A stretch of 64,000 bases of DNA from Flavobacteriaceae bacterium. Its GTDB lineage: Bacteria; Bacteroidota; Bacteroidia; Flavobacteriales; Flavobacteriaceae. Positions 16,282 through 24,993 of the stretch are shown here, in pieces (the first letter of the stretch is position 1; each line of letters starts with the position of its first letter). The position numbers were made by a program, and so were the translations under genes. The stretch is from positions 1 to 64,000 of the forward strand of contig CANFNV010000003.1 of the NCBI GenBank assembly GCA_947448525.1, in the 5' to 3' direction. Under the pieces are notes generated by a model, which was not told where the DNA came from, did not search any database, and saw nothing but the letters and a program-made list of their open reading frames with translations.

Positions 16282-16887
16282 ATGAAAGTCCTATATGTTA
16301 GAACCAGCACCATAGAACAAAAAACAGACAGACAACGAGTAAATGAAAAAGATTACCAACTTGTTGTAGAAGATAAGTGTAGTGGTTCCATCGCTCTATT
16401 TGAAAGAGAAGGTGGAAAACAAATACTTAAACTTATTGAAAAAGGAGTGTTAACCGAACTATATGTTTGGGAGATTGACCGACTCGGTAGATGCTTATTA
16501 GATATTTTAAGTAACATCAAATATTTCAACGAAAAAAAGATTTGTATACACTTTGTTTCTCAAGGTTTAAGTACTCTCCAACCTGATGGGTCAGAAAACA
16601 ATATTACCAAAATGATTATTTCAATTTTAGGGACATTAGCAGAAATGGAGAAAAAGATATCCCGAGAAAGACAATTGGAGGGAATTGCCATCGCAAGGTT
16701 AAATAACAAATATACCGGACGAGCCAAAGGAAGTAATGAAGATACACTTAAATTTTTGTCAAAACCAAAGAATTCTAAAGCACTTGAATACATTAAAAAA
16801 GGTTACAAAAATGTTGAAGTTGCTAAAATAGTAGGTGTACACTTTAATACTATCACCAAAATAAGAAAGGTTGCTAATTTAAAATAA
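16282..16887 (+). CDS. Small serine recombinase (resolvase/invertase family)
   Basis: A 201-residue serine recombinase with the nucleophile at Ser9 in LYVRTSTIEQ, the DRLGRCLLDIL block near residue 73, an E-helix (GTLAEMEKKISRERQLEGI) and a C-terminal HTH (YKNVEVAKIVGVHFNTITKI). It is related to but clearly distinct from the recombinase at 8347, so it is not a recent duplicate. A small gene follows 6 bp later, as in the other element. It may resolve or invert sequences within the island, and a nearby 8-bp inverted repeat (16237-16278) is a candidate site. Confidence 0.9.
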   Translation: MKVLYVRTSTIEQKTDRQRVNEKDYQLVVEDKCSGSIALFEREGGKQILKLIEKGVLTELYVWEIDRLGRCLLDILSNIKYFNEKKICIHFVSQGLSTLQPDGSENNITKMIISILGTLAEMEKKISRERQLEGIAIARLNNKYTGRAKGSNEDTLKFLSKPKNSKALEYIKKGYKNVEVAKIVGVHFNTITKIRKVANLK

Positions 16888-16893
16888 GTTTAT

Positions 16894-17205
16894 ATGAACT
16901 ACTCTATAACACCAAACGAAATTTATATCCTGTTGAACAAAGTTTTGAACACACTTGTTCGGAGAAAATTCGGTAAACAATTTTCCATTCGTTTAAATTC
17001 TTTAAGATTTGTTTCAAACAGAATCAACGTAAATCACCATCAAACTTGTTCGGAGAGAATTACCTTAAAATCTGTCAAGCCGGTTTCAATGAATGAATTA
17101 ATGTCAATTAAAGATTTTATATCATTCAATATTAATTCCGCATTGTTGTGTATTGATTCCAAAGGTTATATAGAAGTAATAGATGTTGAAATTATAATAA
17201 TGTAA
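16894..17205 (+). CDS. Small protein in operon with serine recombinase 2
   Basis: A 103-residue basic protein, 6 bp after the recombinase and 2 bp before the metallopeptidase gene, so the three form an operon. The N-terminal half is helical and basic (NKVLNTLVRRKFGKQFSIRL); the C-terminal half ends in beta-like hydrophobic sequence. No motif is recognised. It takes the same place as the 98-residue gene behind the other recombinase, without obvious sequence similarity. Confidence 0.7.
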   Translation: MNYSITPNEIYILLNKVLNTLVRRKFGKQFSIRLNSLRFVSNRINVNHHQTCSERITLKSVKPVSMNELMSIKDFISFNINSALLCIDSKGYIEVIDVEIIIM

Positions 17206-17207
17206 TA

Positions 17208-17726
17208 ATGTTCAGTAGTTTTTGGTTTTGGTGGTCAGTTTATATGTCGGTCATTTTAATATTGTATATTATTGAGTTGTGCTTTGAAAATAATAATGAA
17301 ATAAAGCCTAAGAAGAAAGATTATAATATAAATGTTACTAAATCAAAGTTTGTAAATGAAGTATTAAGATGGTGTATGAAAAATATGGATTACCCTTCAG
17401 GTCACAAGTATTATCCGCAGGTCAAAATTTGTTACTATAAAACAAAACGGAGTAGATTCGGGGATTATACCTCAAATATTCGTCTTATTAGAATCTTCAT
17501 CAATAATCATAATTCAGTGGAAGAACTTGTAGATACAATAATACACGAATACACTCATTATCTTCAGATGCCTTCACAACAAGACCAAAAGGAATATAAT
17601 AGGTATTTGAAACAAAAAGGATACTATAAAAACCCCTTTGAAATTAATGCCCGTGAGACCGCAGAAAAGTATACTTCCATTTGTATGAAAGAAATGAAAC
17701 GAAAGGGTTTGATTTCAAGATGGTAA
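17208..17726 (+). CDS. Membrane-anchored SprT/ImmA-like zinc metallopeptidase
   Basis: A 172-residue protein with one N-terminal membrane segment (about residues 4-25) and a zinc-peptidase motif HEYTH at 113-117. A glutamate-rich FEINARETAEKY follows (E146, E150), the usual place of the third zinc ligand. The layout recalls SprT- and ImmA-type peptidases, some of which cleave repressors on mobile elements, but the membrane anchor makes that comparison uncertain. It starts 2 bp after the preceding small gene and is the last gene of the recombinase operon. Its substrate is unknown. Confidence 0.75.
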   Translation: MFSSFWFWWSVYMSVILILYIIELCFENNNEIKPKKKDYNINVTKSKFVNEVLRWCMKNMDYPSGHKYYPQVKICYYKTKRSRFGDYTSNIRLIRIFINNHNSVEELVDTIIHEYTHYLQMPSQQDQKEYNRYLKQKGYYKNPFEINARETAEKYTSICMKEMKRKGLISRW

Positions 17727-17850
17727 TATTGATTGAAAAATCACTGATATAATTATTACCTTTAAATGAAATTTAGATACTATTAAACTAAAATTCAAGC
17801 GATTAATAATCCATAATGGATATTGCTATTTATTTTTATAGTTTTGCAAT

Positions 17851-18609
17851 ATGATAAAATGTGTTATAATTGACGATGAGTTAAATGCAAGAGAACTTTT
17901 AGAGAATTTGTTAGATAAGTTTTTCCCTAATAAATTTTATATAGTTGCTAAATGTGATAGTGTAGATACTGCTTTAGAAGCTATTTCAGAATATAATCCT
18001 GCCCTTATTTTTTTAGATGTAACAATGCCTTATAAAAATGGTTTTGAGCTTTTTAAAGAATTAAAAATTATTGATTTTGAGGTAATTTTCACCACAGCAT
18101 TTTCAGAATTCGCTATTGATGCTTTTAAATGTAACGCTTTTGATTTTTTAATGAAACCAATTAGTCATTTAGAATTGATTTCAACAATTAAAAAACTAGA
18201 AGAAAAAATCAATAAGATTAATCATCAAAAAATTTTAATGCTATTATTAGAAAATATTGATTTTCAAGGAAATATTTTCAATAAAATTGCGCTTCCTGTT
18301 GAAACAGGATTTAAATTAGTAAAAACAAGTACCATATTATACTGTCAAGCCGATGGTAATTACAGTAAAGTATTTTGTATTGATGGTAGTGTTATACATT
18401 TGTCTAAAACTTTGAAATATGTAGAAGAATTACTTCCAAAAATACTTTTCAAAAGAATTCATAAATCTTATTTAGTTAATTTCAACTTTGTTGTTGAATT
18501 CAATAAAGTAAACGAATTAAATGTTGAATTAGTAAACAACATTTTTTTACCAGTATCCACAAGAAAAAAAGAAGAATTGACAAATGCGTTTTTACCTAAT
18601 AATTTGTAA
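17851..18609 (+). CDS. LytTR-family response regulator
   Basis: A 252-residue response regulator. The receiver domain (1-120) has the acidic pocket IIDDE at 6-10, phosphoacceptor D56 in LIFLDVTMP and the later K of FDFLMKPI. Residues about 145-250 form a LytTR DNA-binding domain (VKTSTILYCQADGNYSKVF, FKRIHKSYLVNF). The sensor kinase gene overlaps its 3' end by 26 bp, so the pair is coupled. LytTR regulators bind pairs of short direct repeats about 21 bp apart; such a pair occurs at 21545-21589, right behind the kinase gene. Confidence 0.92.
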   Translation: MIKCVIIDDELNARELLENLLDKFFPNKFYIVAKCDSVDTALEAISEYNPALIFLDVTMPYKNGFELFKELKIIDFEVIFTTAFSEFAIDAFKCNAFDFLMKPISHLELISTIKKLEEKINKINHQKILMLLLENIDFQGNIFNKIALPVETGFKLVKTSTILYCQADGNYSKVFCIDGSVIHLSKTLKYVEELLPKILFKRIHKSYLVNFNFVVEFNKVNELNVELVNNIFLPVSTRKKEELTNAFLPNNL

Positions 18610-21535
18610 TATATTCTTATCCAATATACTATTTTGTCAGCAGTATACTGTTGAAAATATTTCTACTCAAGAAGGATTAAGTAACAACTCGGTTCAATCG
18701 GTTTATAAAGACAGTAGGGGTATTCTTTGGGTAGGAACTGCAATTGGGTTATCAAAAATTCAAAACCATAAAATTCAAAATTTAAATACTGATGATGGTC
18801 TTGCGCATAGCAGTTGCTGGGCAATTGCCGAAGATGAAAATAACAATATGTGGTTTGGAAGTTATGGCGGTGGCATCACTTTTTTTGATGGAAAGAAATT
18901 CACTGTTTTTAACGAAAAAAATGGGTTATGTAATAAAAATATCCGAAAACTATGTAGTTTTAAAAACCAACTCTTTGTGGGTACTGATAATGGTTTTTCT
19001 ATTATAGATATAAATACCAAAAAAATTGAAACTTTTAATTTGTTTGGTAAAGAAAAATTAATTAAGGTAATGAGTTTTTTTAACTATAATGATGATTTCT
19101 ATATTGTAACTTTTAATCGTGGAATATGGAAATTAGATAAAAAACACAATTTATCTCTTTTTAATTTATCTCTCAGTTCTCTTTCTGTAATTAAATCTAA
19201 AGATTCAATTAAATTATACAATAATAATAGGATAATGTGTTTTTCAAATAATGATTTTATCGAAAAAAAGAACTCAAAACTTATTAAAAGTGGATATATT
19301 TGGGATTATGCCATGACTAAAATCGGGTGTTTTGTTGCAGAACAAGATTTTGGTAACCCTACCGGAGGAGTTTTTAAAATAATTAAAAACAAACTAAAAA
19401 ATTACAACGACAATTTCAACATTAATTCCAAACAAATTTGGTGTTTGTTTTACGATAATAAATTTAATCAATTATATGTTGGCACCTCTGACAAAGGTCT
19501 TTTTATTGTTGATTTAAATAAAGAAATTGCCTATACTTATTTTAATAATGAAGACATTAAGTTTATTTTAAAAATAGATTCATCCAAAGTATTTCTTACT
19601 TCATCCAAAGTATTTTTAGAAATTAAAAATAAAATAAAAGAAATAAAACCTTCAGAATTGATAAAATTTGCTGAAAAATTTTACCAAAAAAAGAAAAAAT
19701 TGTTACCTTCTAATTATAATGATTTTCAAGCAAGAAAGAATAAAATAAATATTAATAGTTATGAGGTTTATCATCAAAATTTGTTTATTAGCACAACACT
19801 CGGTTTATATAAAATATCTAAACAAGGAGTTCTTATGTCCTTTTTTCCTATCGGGGTTAAGTATTTTAAAATGCTTGGAGCGACTGAACTAATAGGTTTT
19901 AGAGATTACCTCCCGGCTATTTATTATAAAGATATAAAACAACCCAATAATTATAAAGAATTAGATTTTAAAAACAAGAATAACCCTAGAGATATATCTT
20001 GTAGTACTTCAATTGGTTCTAGTTTGTATTTAACTTCATATGCGAAAGGTCTTTATAAATTTGAAGATAAAAAATCCTATTCTTATTTAGCCAATCAACA
20101 ATGGAACGAAAAAGAATTACTTACTTCTTGCAAAAATGATAAAGGACAACTAATAGTTGCTAGCCAAAGAGGAGATATTTATGTAATAGCAAATTCTAAA
20201 AAGTTTCAAATTCTAAAGAAAATTAAGAATAATGAGATAAAAGGAACAAGCATAAACTTTTTAGAATCTTATAAAGACTATATTATAGTTGGCACTAATT
20301 TAGGACTGAACTTCTATAGAAACGGCGTTACTATTTTTTTAGATGAAAAAAATGGATTAAAAAATAAACTATTAAATTCGGCATATCTCATAGAAGATAA
20401 TTTGTTTTTAGCAACTACCAAAGGATATTATGAACTGAATCTTAATAAAATTCTTCCACCCAAAAAACAAACTTGTATTCTTGCAATAACAAAACTAGAG
20501 GTTAACTATAAGTCTATTTTTAATAAATATTTGAAATGGTTTATTTATAATAAACCACATATTGATTTACCTTATGATAGCAATACATTATCTATTGAAT
20601 TTGAACCTCAAAATGCTTCCGACAAATCAAATTTTGTTTATAGTTTTAAAGTTCAAGGATTGGAAAATAGTAAATGGAGTAAATGGTCAACCGATGGGTC
20701 TATTTTATTACCCTTCTTGCCCGATGGTACTTTTACTATTTTAGTGCAAACTAAAGATTTAAGTTTAGGTACCAATTATGCACAGCGGCTATTGACTATT
20801 ACAATTACTCCTCCTTTTTGGCAAACTCTTCCTTTTATTATTTTCTTAATAATCTTATTTATGTTTTTGCTTTTTTTGTATGTAAAGAATCGAATCAAAA
20901 AAGTAAATCAGAAAAATGAAATTCAAAATAGGTTGATTGAAACTAAAATGGAAGCCTTGCAGAGCCAAATGAATCCGCATTTTACATTTAATGCTATGAA
21001 TTCAATTCAAAATTATATTGTAAAAAATAAAATGGAAGATGCTTTAGAATATTTAGTTGATTTTTCCCGATTGATTCGTCAAACCTTGGATAATTCTTTA
21101 AAATCCTCAATTACTCTTGCAGAAGAGTTGTTGTTTATTACTTTATATGTTAATCTTCAAAATAAAAGATACGCTTCGCCAGTTTTATTTAAAATTGTAA
21201 CTTCTGATGCTATTGATAAATCAAAAGTTACAATACCACCAATGATTATTCAACCATTTATTGAAAACTCATTTATTCACGCGTTTACTTATGATGTAAT
21301 CAATCCAAAATTGGAATTAGAAATAGTTGTAAAAGATAATCTTACAACAATTACAATTGAAGATAATGGATGTGGATTTGAAATTGATTCTATCCAGGAA
21401 CATTCAAAAGGAATAAATTTAGTCAAAGAACGAATTAAACTTTACAATTCCGATAATAGAAATTCTTTTGAAATCTATTCTAAACCCCATAACGGAACAA
21501 AAATTATAATTACCTTTTTATCTTCATTTTTATGA
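18584..21535 (+). CDS. Propeller-type sensor histidine kinase (LytS-like His_kinase domain)
   Basis: A 983-residue sensor kinase. A signal peptide (cleavage near FCQQ) leads into a periplasmic two-component-regulator beta-propeller: repeats of the type GILWVGT, NNMWFGS, NQLYVGTSDKGL. A Y_Y_Y-like immunoglobulin domain follows (FVYSFKVQGLE, near residue 690). One membrane helix at about 745-770 precedes a His_kinase domain with QMNPHFTFNAMNSIQN (His near 799) and an ATPase domain with DNGCGFEI. The start overlaps the response regulator by 26 bp. This architecture senses extracellular ligands, often glycans, in Bacteroidota; the ligand here is unknown. Confidence 0.92.
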   Translation: MRFYLIICNIFLSNILFCQQYTVENISTQEGLSNNSVQSVYKDSRGILWVGTAIGLSKIQNHKIQNLNTDDGLAHSSCWAIAEDENNNMWFGSYGGGITFFDGKKFTVFNEKNGLCNKNIRKLCSFKNQLFVGTDNGFSIIDINTKKIETFNLFGKEKLIKVMSFFNYNDDFYIVTFNRGIWKLDKKHNLSLFNLSLSSLSVIKSKDSIKLYNNNRIMCFSNNDFIEKKNSKLIKSGYIWDYAMTKIGCFVAEQDFGNPTGGVFKIIKNKLKNYNDNFNINSKQIWCLFYDNKFNQLYVGTSDKGLFIVDLNKEIAYTYFNNEDIKFILKIDSSKVFLTSSKVFLEIKNKIKEIKPSELIKFAEKFYQKKKKLLPSNYNDFQARKNKININSYEVYHQNLFISTTLGLYKISKQGVLMSFFPIGVKYFKMLGATELIGFRDYLPAIYYKDIKQPNNYKELDFKNKNNPRDISCSTSIGSSLYLTSYAKGLYKFEDKKSYSYLANQQWNEKELLTSCKNDKGQLIVASQRGDIYVIANSKKFQILKKIKNNEIKGTSINFLESYKDYIIVGTNLGLNFYRNGVTIFLDEKNGLKNKLLNSAYLIEDNLFLATTKGYYELNLNKILPPKKQTCILAITKLEVNYKSIFNKYLKWFIYNKPHIDLPYDSNTLSIEFEPQNASDKSNFVYSFKVQGLENSKWSKWSTDGSILLPFLPDGTFTILVQTKDLSLGTNYAQRLLTITITPPFWQTLPFIIFLIILFMFLLFLYVKNRIKKVNQKNEIQNRLIETKMEALQSQMNPHFTFNAMNSIQNYIVKNKMEDALEYLVDFSRLIRQTLDNSLKSSITLAEELLFITLYVNLQNKRYASPVLFKIVTSDAIDKSKVTIPPMIIQPFIENSFIHAFTYDVINPKLELEIVVKDNLTTITIEDNGCGFEIDSIQEHSKGINLVKERIKLYNSDNRNSFEIYSKPHNGTKIIITFLSSFL

Positions 21536-21544
21536 TTTTTTGAA

Positions 21545-21589
21545 AGCGTTAAAATGCTTAAAAATAGCTTTAAAATGGCTCTAAATAGC
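21545..21589 (+). promoter_or_regulatory. Tandem 21-bp direct repeats, candidate LytTR binding site
   Basis: Two units starting at 21545 (AGCGTTAAAATGC) and 21566 (AGCTTTAAAATGG) agree at 16 of 21 positions, and a third begins AGCG at 21587. The 21-bp period (two helical turns) is that of AgrA/LytTR sites. They lie between the kinase stop and the LamG gene. Confidence 0.55.
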
Positions 21590-21625
21590 GATAAGTAAGT
21601 GGTGTAAAATCGTCCAAAAGTTATA

Positions 21626-21670
21626 CTTTAATTTGTATTATTATTAATACAATTTTAATACAAATTAAAG
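21626..21670 (+). promoter_or_regulatory. 15-bp perfect inverted repeat abutting a start codon
   Basis: CTTTAATTTGTATTA (21626-21640) and its exact complement (21656-21670) flank a 15-nt loop, with the ATG of the LamG gene at 21671 directly after. In RNA it would form a hairpin that ends at the start codon, which could hinder translation. In DNA it could be an operator. Confidence 0.55.
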
Positions 21671-22738
21671 ATGAAAAAAATCCTTCTTTTAGTTTTTGGG
21701 TTACTTATTACTTCCCAAATTATTAATGCTCAAGTTCCCTCTTATGTTCCTACAAATGGATTAGTAGGATATTGGCCTTTTAATGGAAATGCTAACGACC
21801 AAAGTGGGAATGGCAACAACGGAACCGTCAATGGAGCAACATTAACGACCGATAGATTTGGAAACAGTAATAGCGCTTATAATTTTGATGGTATAAGTAA
21901 TTTTATTTCTGTTCCTAATAGTTCCACTTTGAATATTTCCGGAAATCAAATTACAATTTCTATGTGGGTTTTTCAACAAAATTTAAGCTCTGATAACTTG
22001 CAAAAGGGAATATCTAAAGGCGGATGGAGTTTAGGTAATGGTTATGAATTATTGTATAGAAACACAAATGGCTCAGACACTGGTGCTATTCAACTCTCTG
22101 GTGCTAACGGCGGACTTCAACAATATTACAATATTAATGCAACTAATTCAACTTGGATTAATTTGGTAGGAGTATTCAATAATGGGATAGGTAATTTTTA
22201 CGTAAATGGACAATTGATAAGTGCAAATTTTAATGGGCAAACATTTACTAATTTCATTACAAATAATTATCCTTTATTGATTGGTAAAAGGGAAGCCGGG
22301 CAGATATTATCAGGTTATGTAAAGGGTAAATTAGATGATATAGGGATATGGAACCGAGCCCTAACCCAACAAGAAATCACACAATTATATAATCAAAATC
22401 AATGTGTAACCAATATCACCGTTACCGATACTTTGATTATTAATGTTGGTCAAATGTCCTATTCTAATCCTGTTACTTATGCTAACAATATTACTATTTA
22501 TCCAAACCCAGCGAGTACTCAGGTAAACATTAGTTTTAACAACATTACTGATTTAACAGGTGGAAATATCCATATAATAAATTCATTGGGTCAGCAAGTG
22601 GCATCAACTCCTATAACATTATCTGGAACAAATACTTCAATGTCGCTTAATTCTTGGGGAGGAACTGGAGTTTATTTTATTCAAATAATAAATGCTCAAG
22701 GACAAATTGTTGATATTAAAAAAATCATTTTACAATAA
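21671..22738 (+). CDS. Secreted LamG-domain protein with T9SS sorting signal
   Basis: A 355-residue secreted protein. The signal peptide ends near INAQ. A LamG/concanavalin-like jelly-roll occupies about 30-245 (YWPFNGNANDQSGNGNNG, then GKLDDIGIWNRALTQQEI, both typical). A type A T9SS C-terminal domain runs from IYPNPASTQV near 277 to the end (GVYFIQIINAQGQI). It should be exported by the Sec and type IX systems to the cell surface, where LamG domains usually bind glycans or proteins. It is the first gene after the LytTR system and lies under two strong regulatory candidates, so it is the likely main output of that system. Confidence 0.9.
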   Translation: MKKILLLVFGLLITSQIINAQVPSYVPTNGLVGYWPFNGNANDQSGNGNNGTVNGATLTTDRFGNSNSAYNFDGISNFISVPNSSTLNISGNQITISMWVFQQNLSSDNLQKGISKGGWSLGNGYELLYRNTNGSDTGAIQLSGANGGLQQYYNINATNSTWINLVGVFNNGIGNFYVNGQLISANFNGQTFTNFITNNYPLLIGKREAGQILSGYVKGKLDDIGIWNRALTQQEITQLYNQNQCVTNITVTDTLIINVGQMSYSNPVTYANNITIYPNPASTQVNISFNNITDLTGGNIHIINSLGQQVASTPITLSGTNTSMSLNSWGGTGVYFIQIINAQGQIVDIKKIILQ

Positions 22739-22806
22739 AAATAATTGGGAATATTCCGAAAAGCCAATGCAATTCTGAAGTAGGAAAATCTAAAAAAATC
22801 AAAGAA

Positions 22807-23379
22807 ATGAAAAAAACATTATTAGGAGCTATACTATTATTTAGCATAATTTCAGTTGGTCAAGAAATTAAATTTGGAGCAAAAATTGGTATAAATAATT
22901 CAAATGTATCTTCCAGTTACGCAGGTTATTCCTCAATAATGGGATTGCAAATAGGAGGATATGCCTCGTATAATATCTCTGATAAATTTGTTTTACAACC
23001 TGAATTGCTTTATTCAATGCAGGGTGCCTCAAGTCCATTAGCAAAACTAACTTTGAATTATTTAAATATACCTGTTATGGGTAAATATTATATTGCTGAC
23101 AAATTTAATTTAGAAGCTGGCCCACAAATTGGATTTCTATTAAGCACTGATACAGCCGCTACACCATCTCAATATTCAACATCTACACCACCATCTAAAA
23201 ACAGTGTTGATTTTGGAATTAATTTTGGTGCTGGATACGACGTAAATGACAAAATTTCTATTGGTTTGAGATATACAAAAGGTCTTTCAAACATATATAA
23301 CAATTGGGTTCTTGGAGGGCAAACTATAGCAATGTATAACACTAATATTGGAATTTCATTAACATACAACATAAAATAA
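22807..23379 (+). CDS. Outer-membrane beta-barrel protein, porin-like
   Basis: A 190-residue protein with a short signal peptide (cleavage near VGQE). Alternating beta strands are typical of the Bacteroidota porin_OmpL/OMP_b-brl family: KFGAKIGINNSNVS, FVLQPELLYSMQG, YYIADKFNLEAGPQIGFL and ISIGLRYTKGL, ending in a final strand ISLTYNIK. An eight-strand barrel in the outer membrane is likely. It follows the LamG gene by 68 bp, and a lipoprotein gene starts 2 bp after its stop, suggesting one operon of surface proteins. Ligand or partner unknown. Confidence 0.85.
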   Translation: MKKTLLGAILLFSIISVGQEIKFGAKIGINNSNVSSSYAGYSSIMGLQIGGYASYNISDKFVLQPELLYSMQGASSPLAKLTLNYLNIPVMGKYYIADKFNLEAGPQIGFLLSTDTAATPSQYSTSTPPSKNSVDFGINFGAGYDVNDKISIGLRYTKGLSNIYNNWVLGGQTIAMYNTNIGISLTYNIK

Positions 23380-23381
23380 TT

Positions 23382-24182
23382 ATGAAAAAACTTATCTTAT
23401 CAATTATAGTAAGCTCGTTTTTACTTTCTTGCTCTTCAAATTCCTCTAGTGATAGTAATAATCCTTCAAGTACAGGTTTACTTCTAAAGACAAGAACATT
23501 GGACACTAATGTAGTTACATTTTCTTATAATGGAAATAAGATGACTGGATATATTAATAGTATTGATGGGTCATATGGAACAGCAACATATAATGGTGAT
23601 TTTGTTAGTCAAGTAGCCGATTTTTCTCCAAATAACAAAAGTGAGGTTACAAATTATACTTATATAAATAATCTGTTAAGTACTAAAAATTTTAATACGA
23701 ATTATAATAACCCTCCTTATACTGAAAATTCTACATTTACTCATAATCTAGATGGAAGCGTGACCGAAAATATAACTAAAACAACATCTACAGGTGTTGT
23801 CGTTTCCCAAAATAAATATATATATTATTATACTTCAGGGAATGTAACTAAAAAAGAAGAATTTAACTCGGCAATGACTTTGACTTATACAACTACTTTC
23901 ACTTATGACAATAAAAACTCTTTGTATAAAAATGTTACAGGGTTGTTGTTTTTGAATGGTCTAGATGGCTTTCCTTGTACACATAATGAAACAGGATTTG
24001 TCAAAACCAATAATGTTTCCGGAACTATTGCGGCAACAGAACAAATTACATATATTTACAATTCGCAAGATTATCCAATTAGTTTGACTAACACTACAAC
24101 AAGTTATAATTTTGACCCTCTTACAGGAACAAATACTCCATCAACTCCTCAAACTTATTCAGAGACATTTACCTATAATTAA
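23382..24182 (+). CDS. Lipoprotein of unknown function
   Basis: A 266-residue lipoprotein. The signal peptide ends at a lipobox (SFLLSCSS, Cys near 17), followed by a Ser/Asn-rich linker. The body is rich in Tyr, Thr and Asn with repeated beta segments such as VVTFSYNGNKMTGYI, EVTNYTYINN and TYTTTFTYDNKN, reminiscent of RHS/YD-like or beta-helical repeats. It starts 2 bp after the barrel gene. Its first 50 bases are nearly identical to the start of the next lipoprotein gene, which points to duplication of the export signal. Family not recognised. Confidence 0.8.
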   Translation: MKKLILSIIVSSFLLSCSSNSSSDSNNPSSTGLLLKTRTLDTNVVTFSYNGNKMTGYINSIDGSYGTATYNGDFVSQVADFSPNNKSEVTNYTYINNLLSTKNFNTNYNNPPYTENSTFTHNLDGSVTENITKTTSTGVVVSQNKYIYYYTSGNVTKKEEFNSAMTLTYTTTFTYDNKNSLYKNVTGLLFLNGLDGFPCTHNETGFVKTNNVSGTIAATEQITYIYNSQDYPISLTNTTTSYNFDPLTGTNTPSTPQTYSETFTYN

Positions 24183-24189
24183 AATAAAA

Positions 24190-24930
24190 ATGAAAAAACT
24201 TATCTTATCAATTTTAGCAAGTACATTTATACTTTCTTGTTCAAATAATTCGAGTTCAAATAATGACAATAACACCAATTCAAATTCTTTAACGGATATA
24301 GATGGAAATGTATATCAAAATGTATCAATTTGCAGTCAAACTTGGATGAAGTCTAATTTAAATGTTTCTCATTACAGAAATGGTGAAATAATCCCTCAAG
24401 TTACCGACCCAACACAATGGGCTAATTTAACAACAGGTGCTTGGTGTTACTACAACAATGACCCAGCTAACGGAGCAATATACGGAAAATTGTATAACAG
24501 ATATGCGATAATGGACCCAAGAGGATTAGCCCCAACGGGCTATCATATTCCAGATGTTTCAGAATTTAATTCTTTGATAAATTGTGTTGGGATTTATTCA
24601 GTTGGAAAAGTTATGGAGACTGGCACTGCTCATTGGTTAAGTCCTAATTCTATTGCAACTAATGAAAGTGGTTTTACAGCTGTTCCAGGAGGTTATAGAG
24701 GTAATCAACAAAGTGGACCTTCAGGTTATATTAATTCAGGAATATTTCGTTATATTAATGAATCAGGTAGTTGGTGGACTACTTCACCTGGAGGTTTTAA
24801 TACTGCAACTAATCAATTAACGGGGTATAGAGCTTTTTCAATACAATCTGACGGTATTAATGGAGGTTTTGATATTACTCCAGATTTCCAAATGTTTTTT
24901 GGCGCATCTGTTAGATGTATTAAAAATTAA
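24190..24930 (+). CDS. Lipoprotein with Fibrobacter-type major paralogous domain
   Basis: A 246-residue lipoprotein. The signal peptide and lipobox (FILSCSNN) are near copies of those of the preceding gene. The body is a complete Fibrobacter succinogenes major paralogous (FSMP) domain: DIDGNVYQNVSICSQTWMKS, then GAWCYYNNDP, YGKLYNRYA, GYHIPDVSEF and a C-terminal GASVRCIKN. The domain is common in surface lipoproteins of Bacteroidota, but its biochemical role is not established. The start is placed at 24190, 7 bp after the previous stop; a longer frame into that gene is spurious. A strong terminator follows and closes the cassette. Confidence 0.88.
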   Translation: MKKLILSILASTFILSCSNNSSSNNDNNTNSNSLTDIDGNVYQNVSICSQTWMKSNLNVSHYRNGEIIPQVTDPTQWANLTTGAWCYYNNDPANGAIYGKLYNRYAIMDPRGLAPTGYHIPDVSEFNSLINCVGIYSVGKVMETGTAHWLSPNSIATNESGFTAVPGGYRGNQQSGPSGYINSGIFRYINESGSWWTTSPGGFNTATNQLTGYRAFSIQSDGINGGFDITPDFQMFFGASVRCIKN

Positions 24931-24936
24931 ATCTAT

Positions 24937-24968
24937 AAACCACAGACCAAAAATCTGTGGTTTTTTTA
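24937..24968 (+). terminator. Terminator of the surface-protein cassette
   Basis: AAACCACAGA (24937-24946) pairs with TCTGTGGTTT, followed by a T run. It directly follows the FSMP lipoprotein gene. Confidence 0.85.
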
Positions 24969-24993
24969 TAAACTAATGTTATTTATCTAGAGG

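Noticed and set aside
24112..24189. Longer start for the FSMP lipoprotein
   Set aside because: The extension overlaps the preceding gene and would bury the lipoprotein signal peptide, which begins at 24190.
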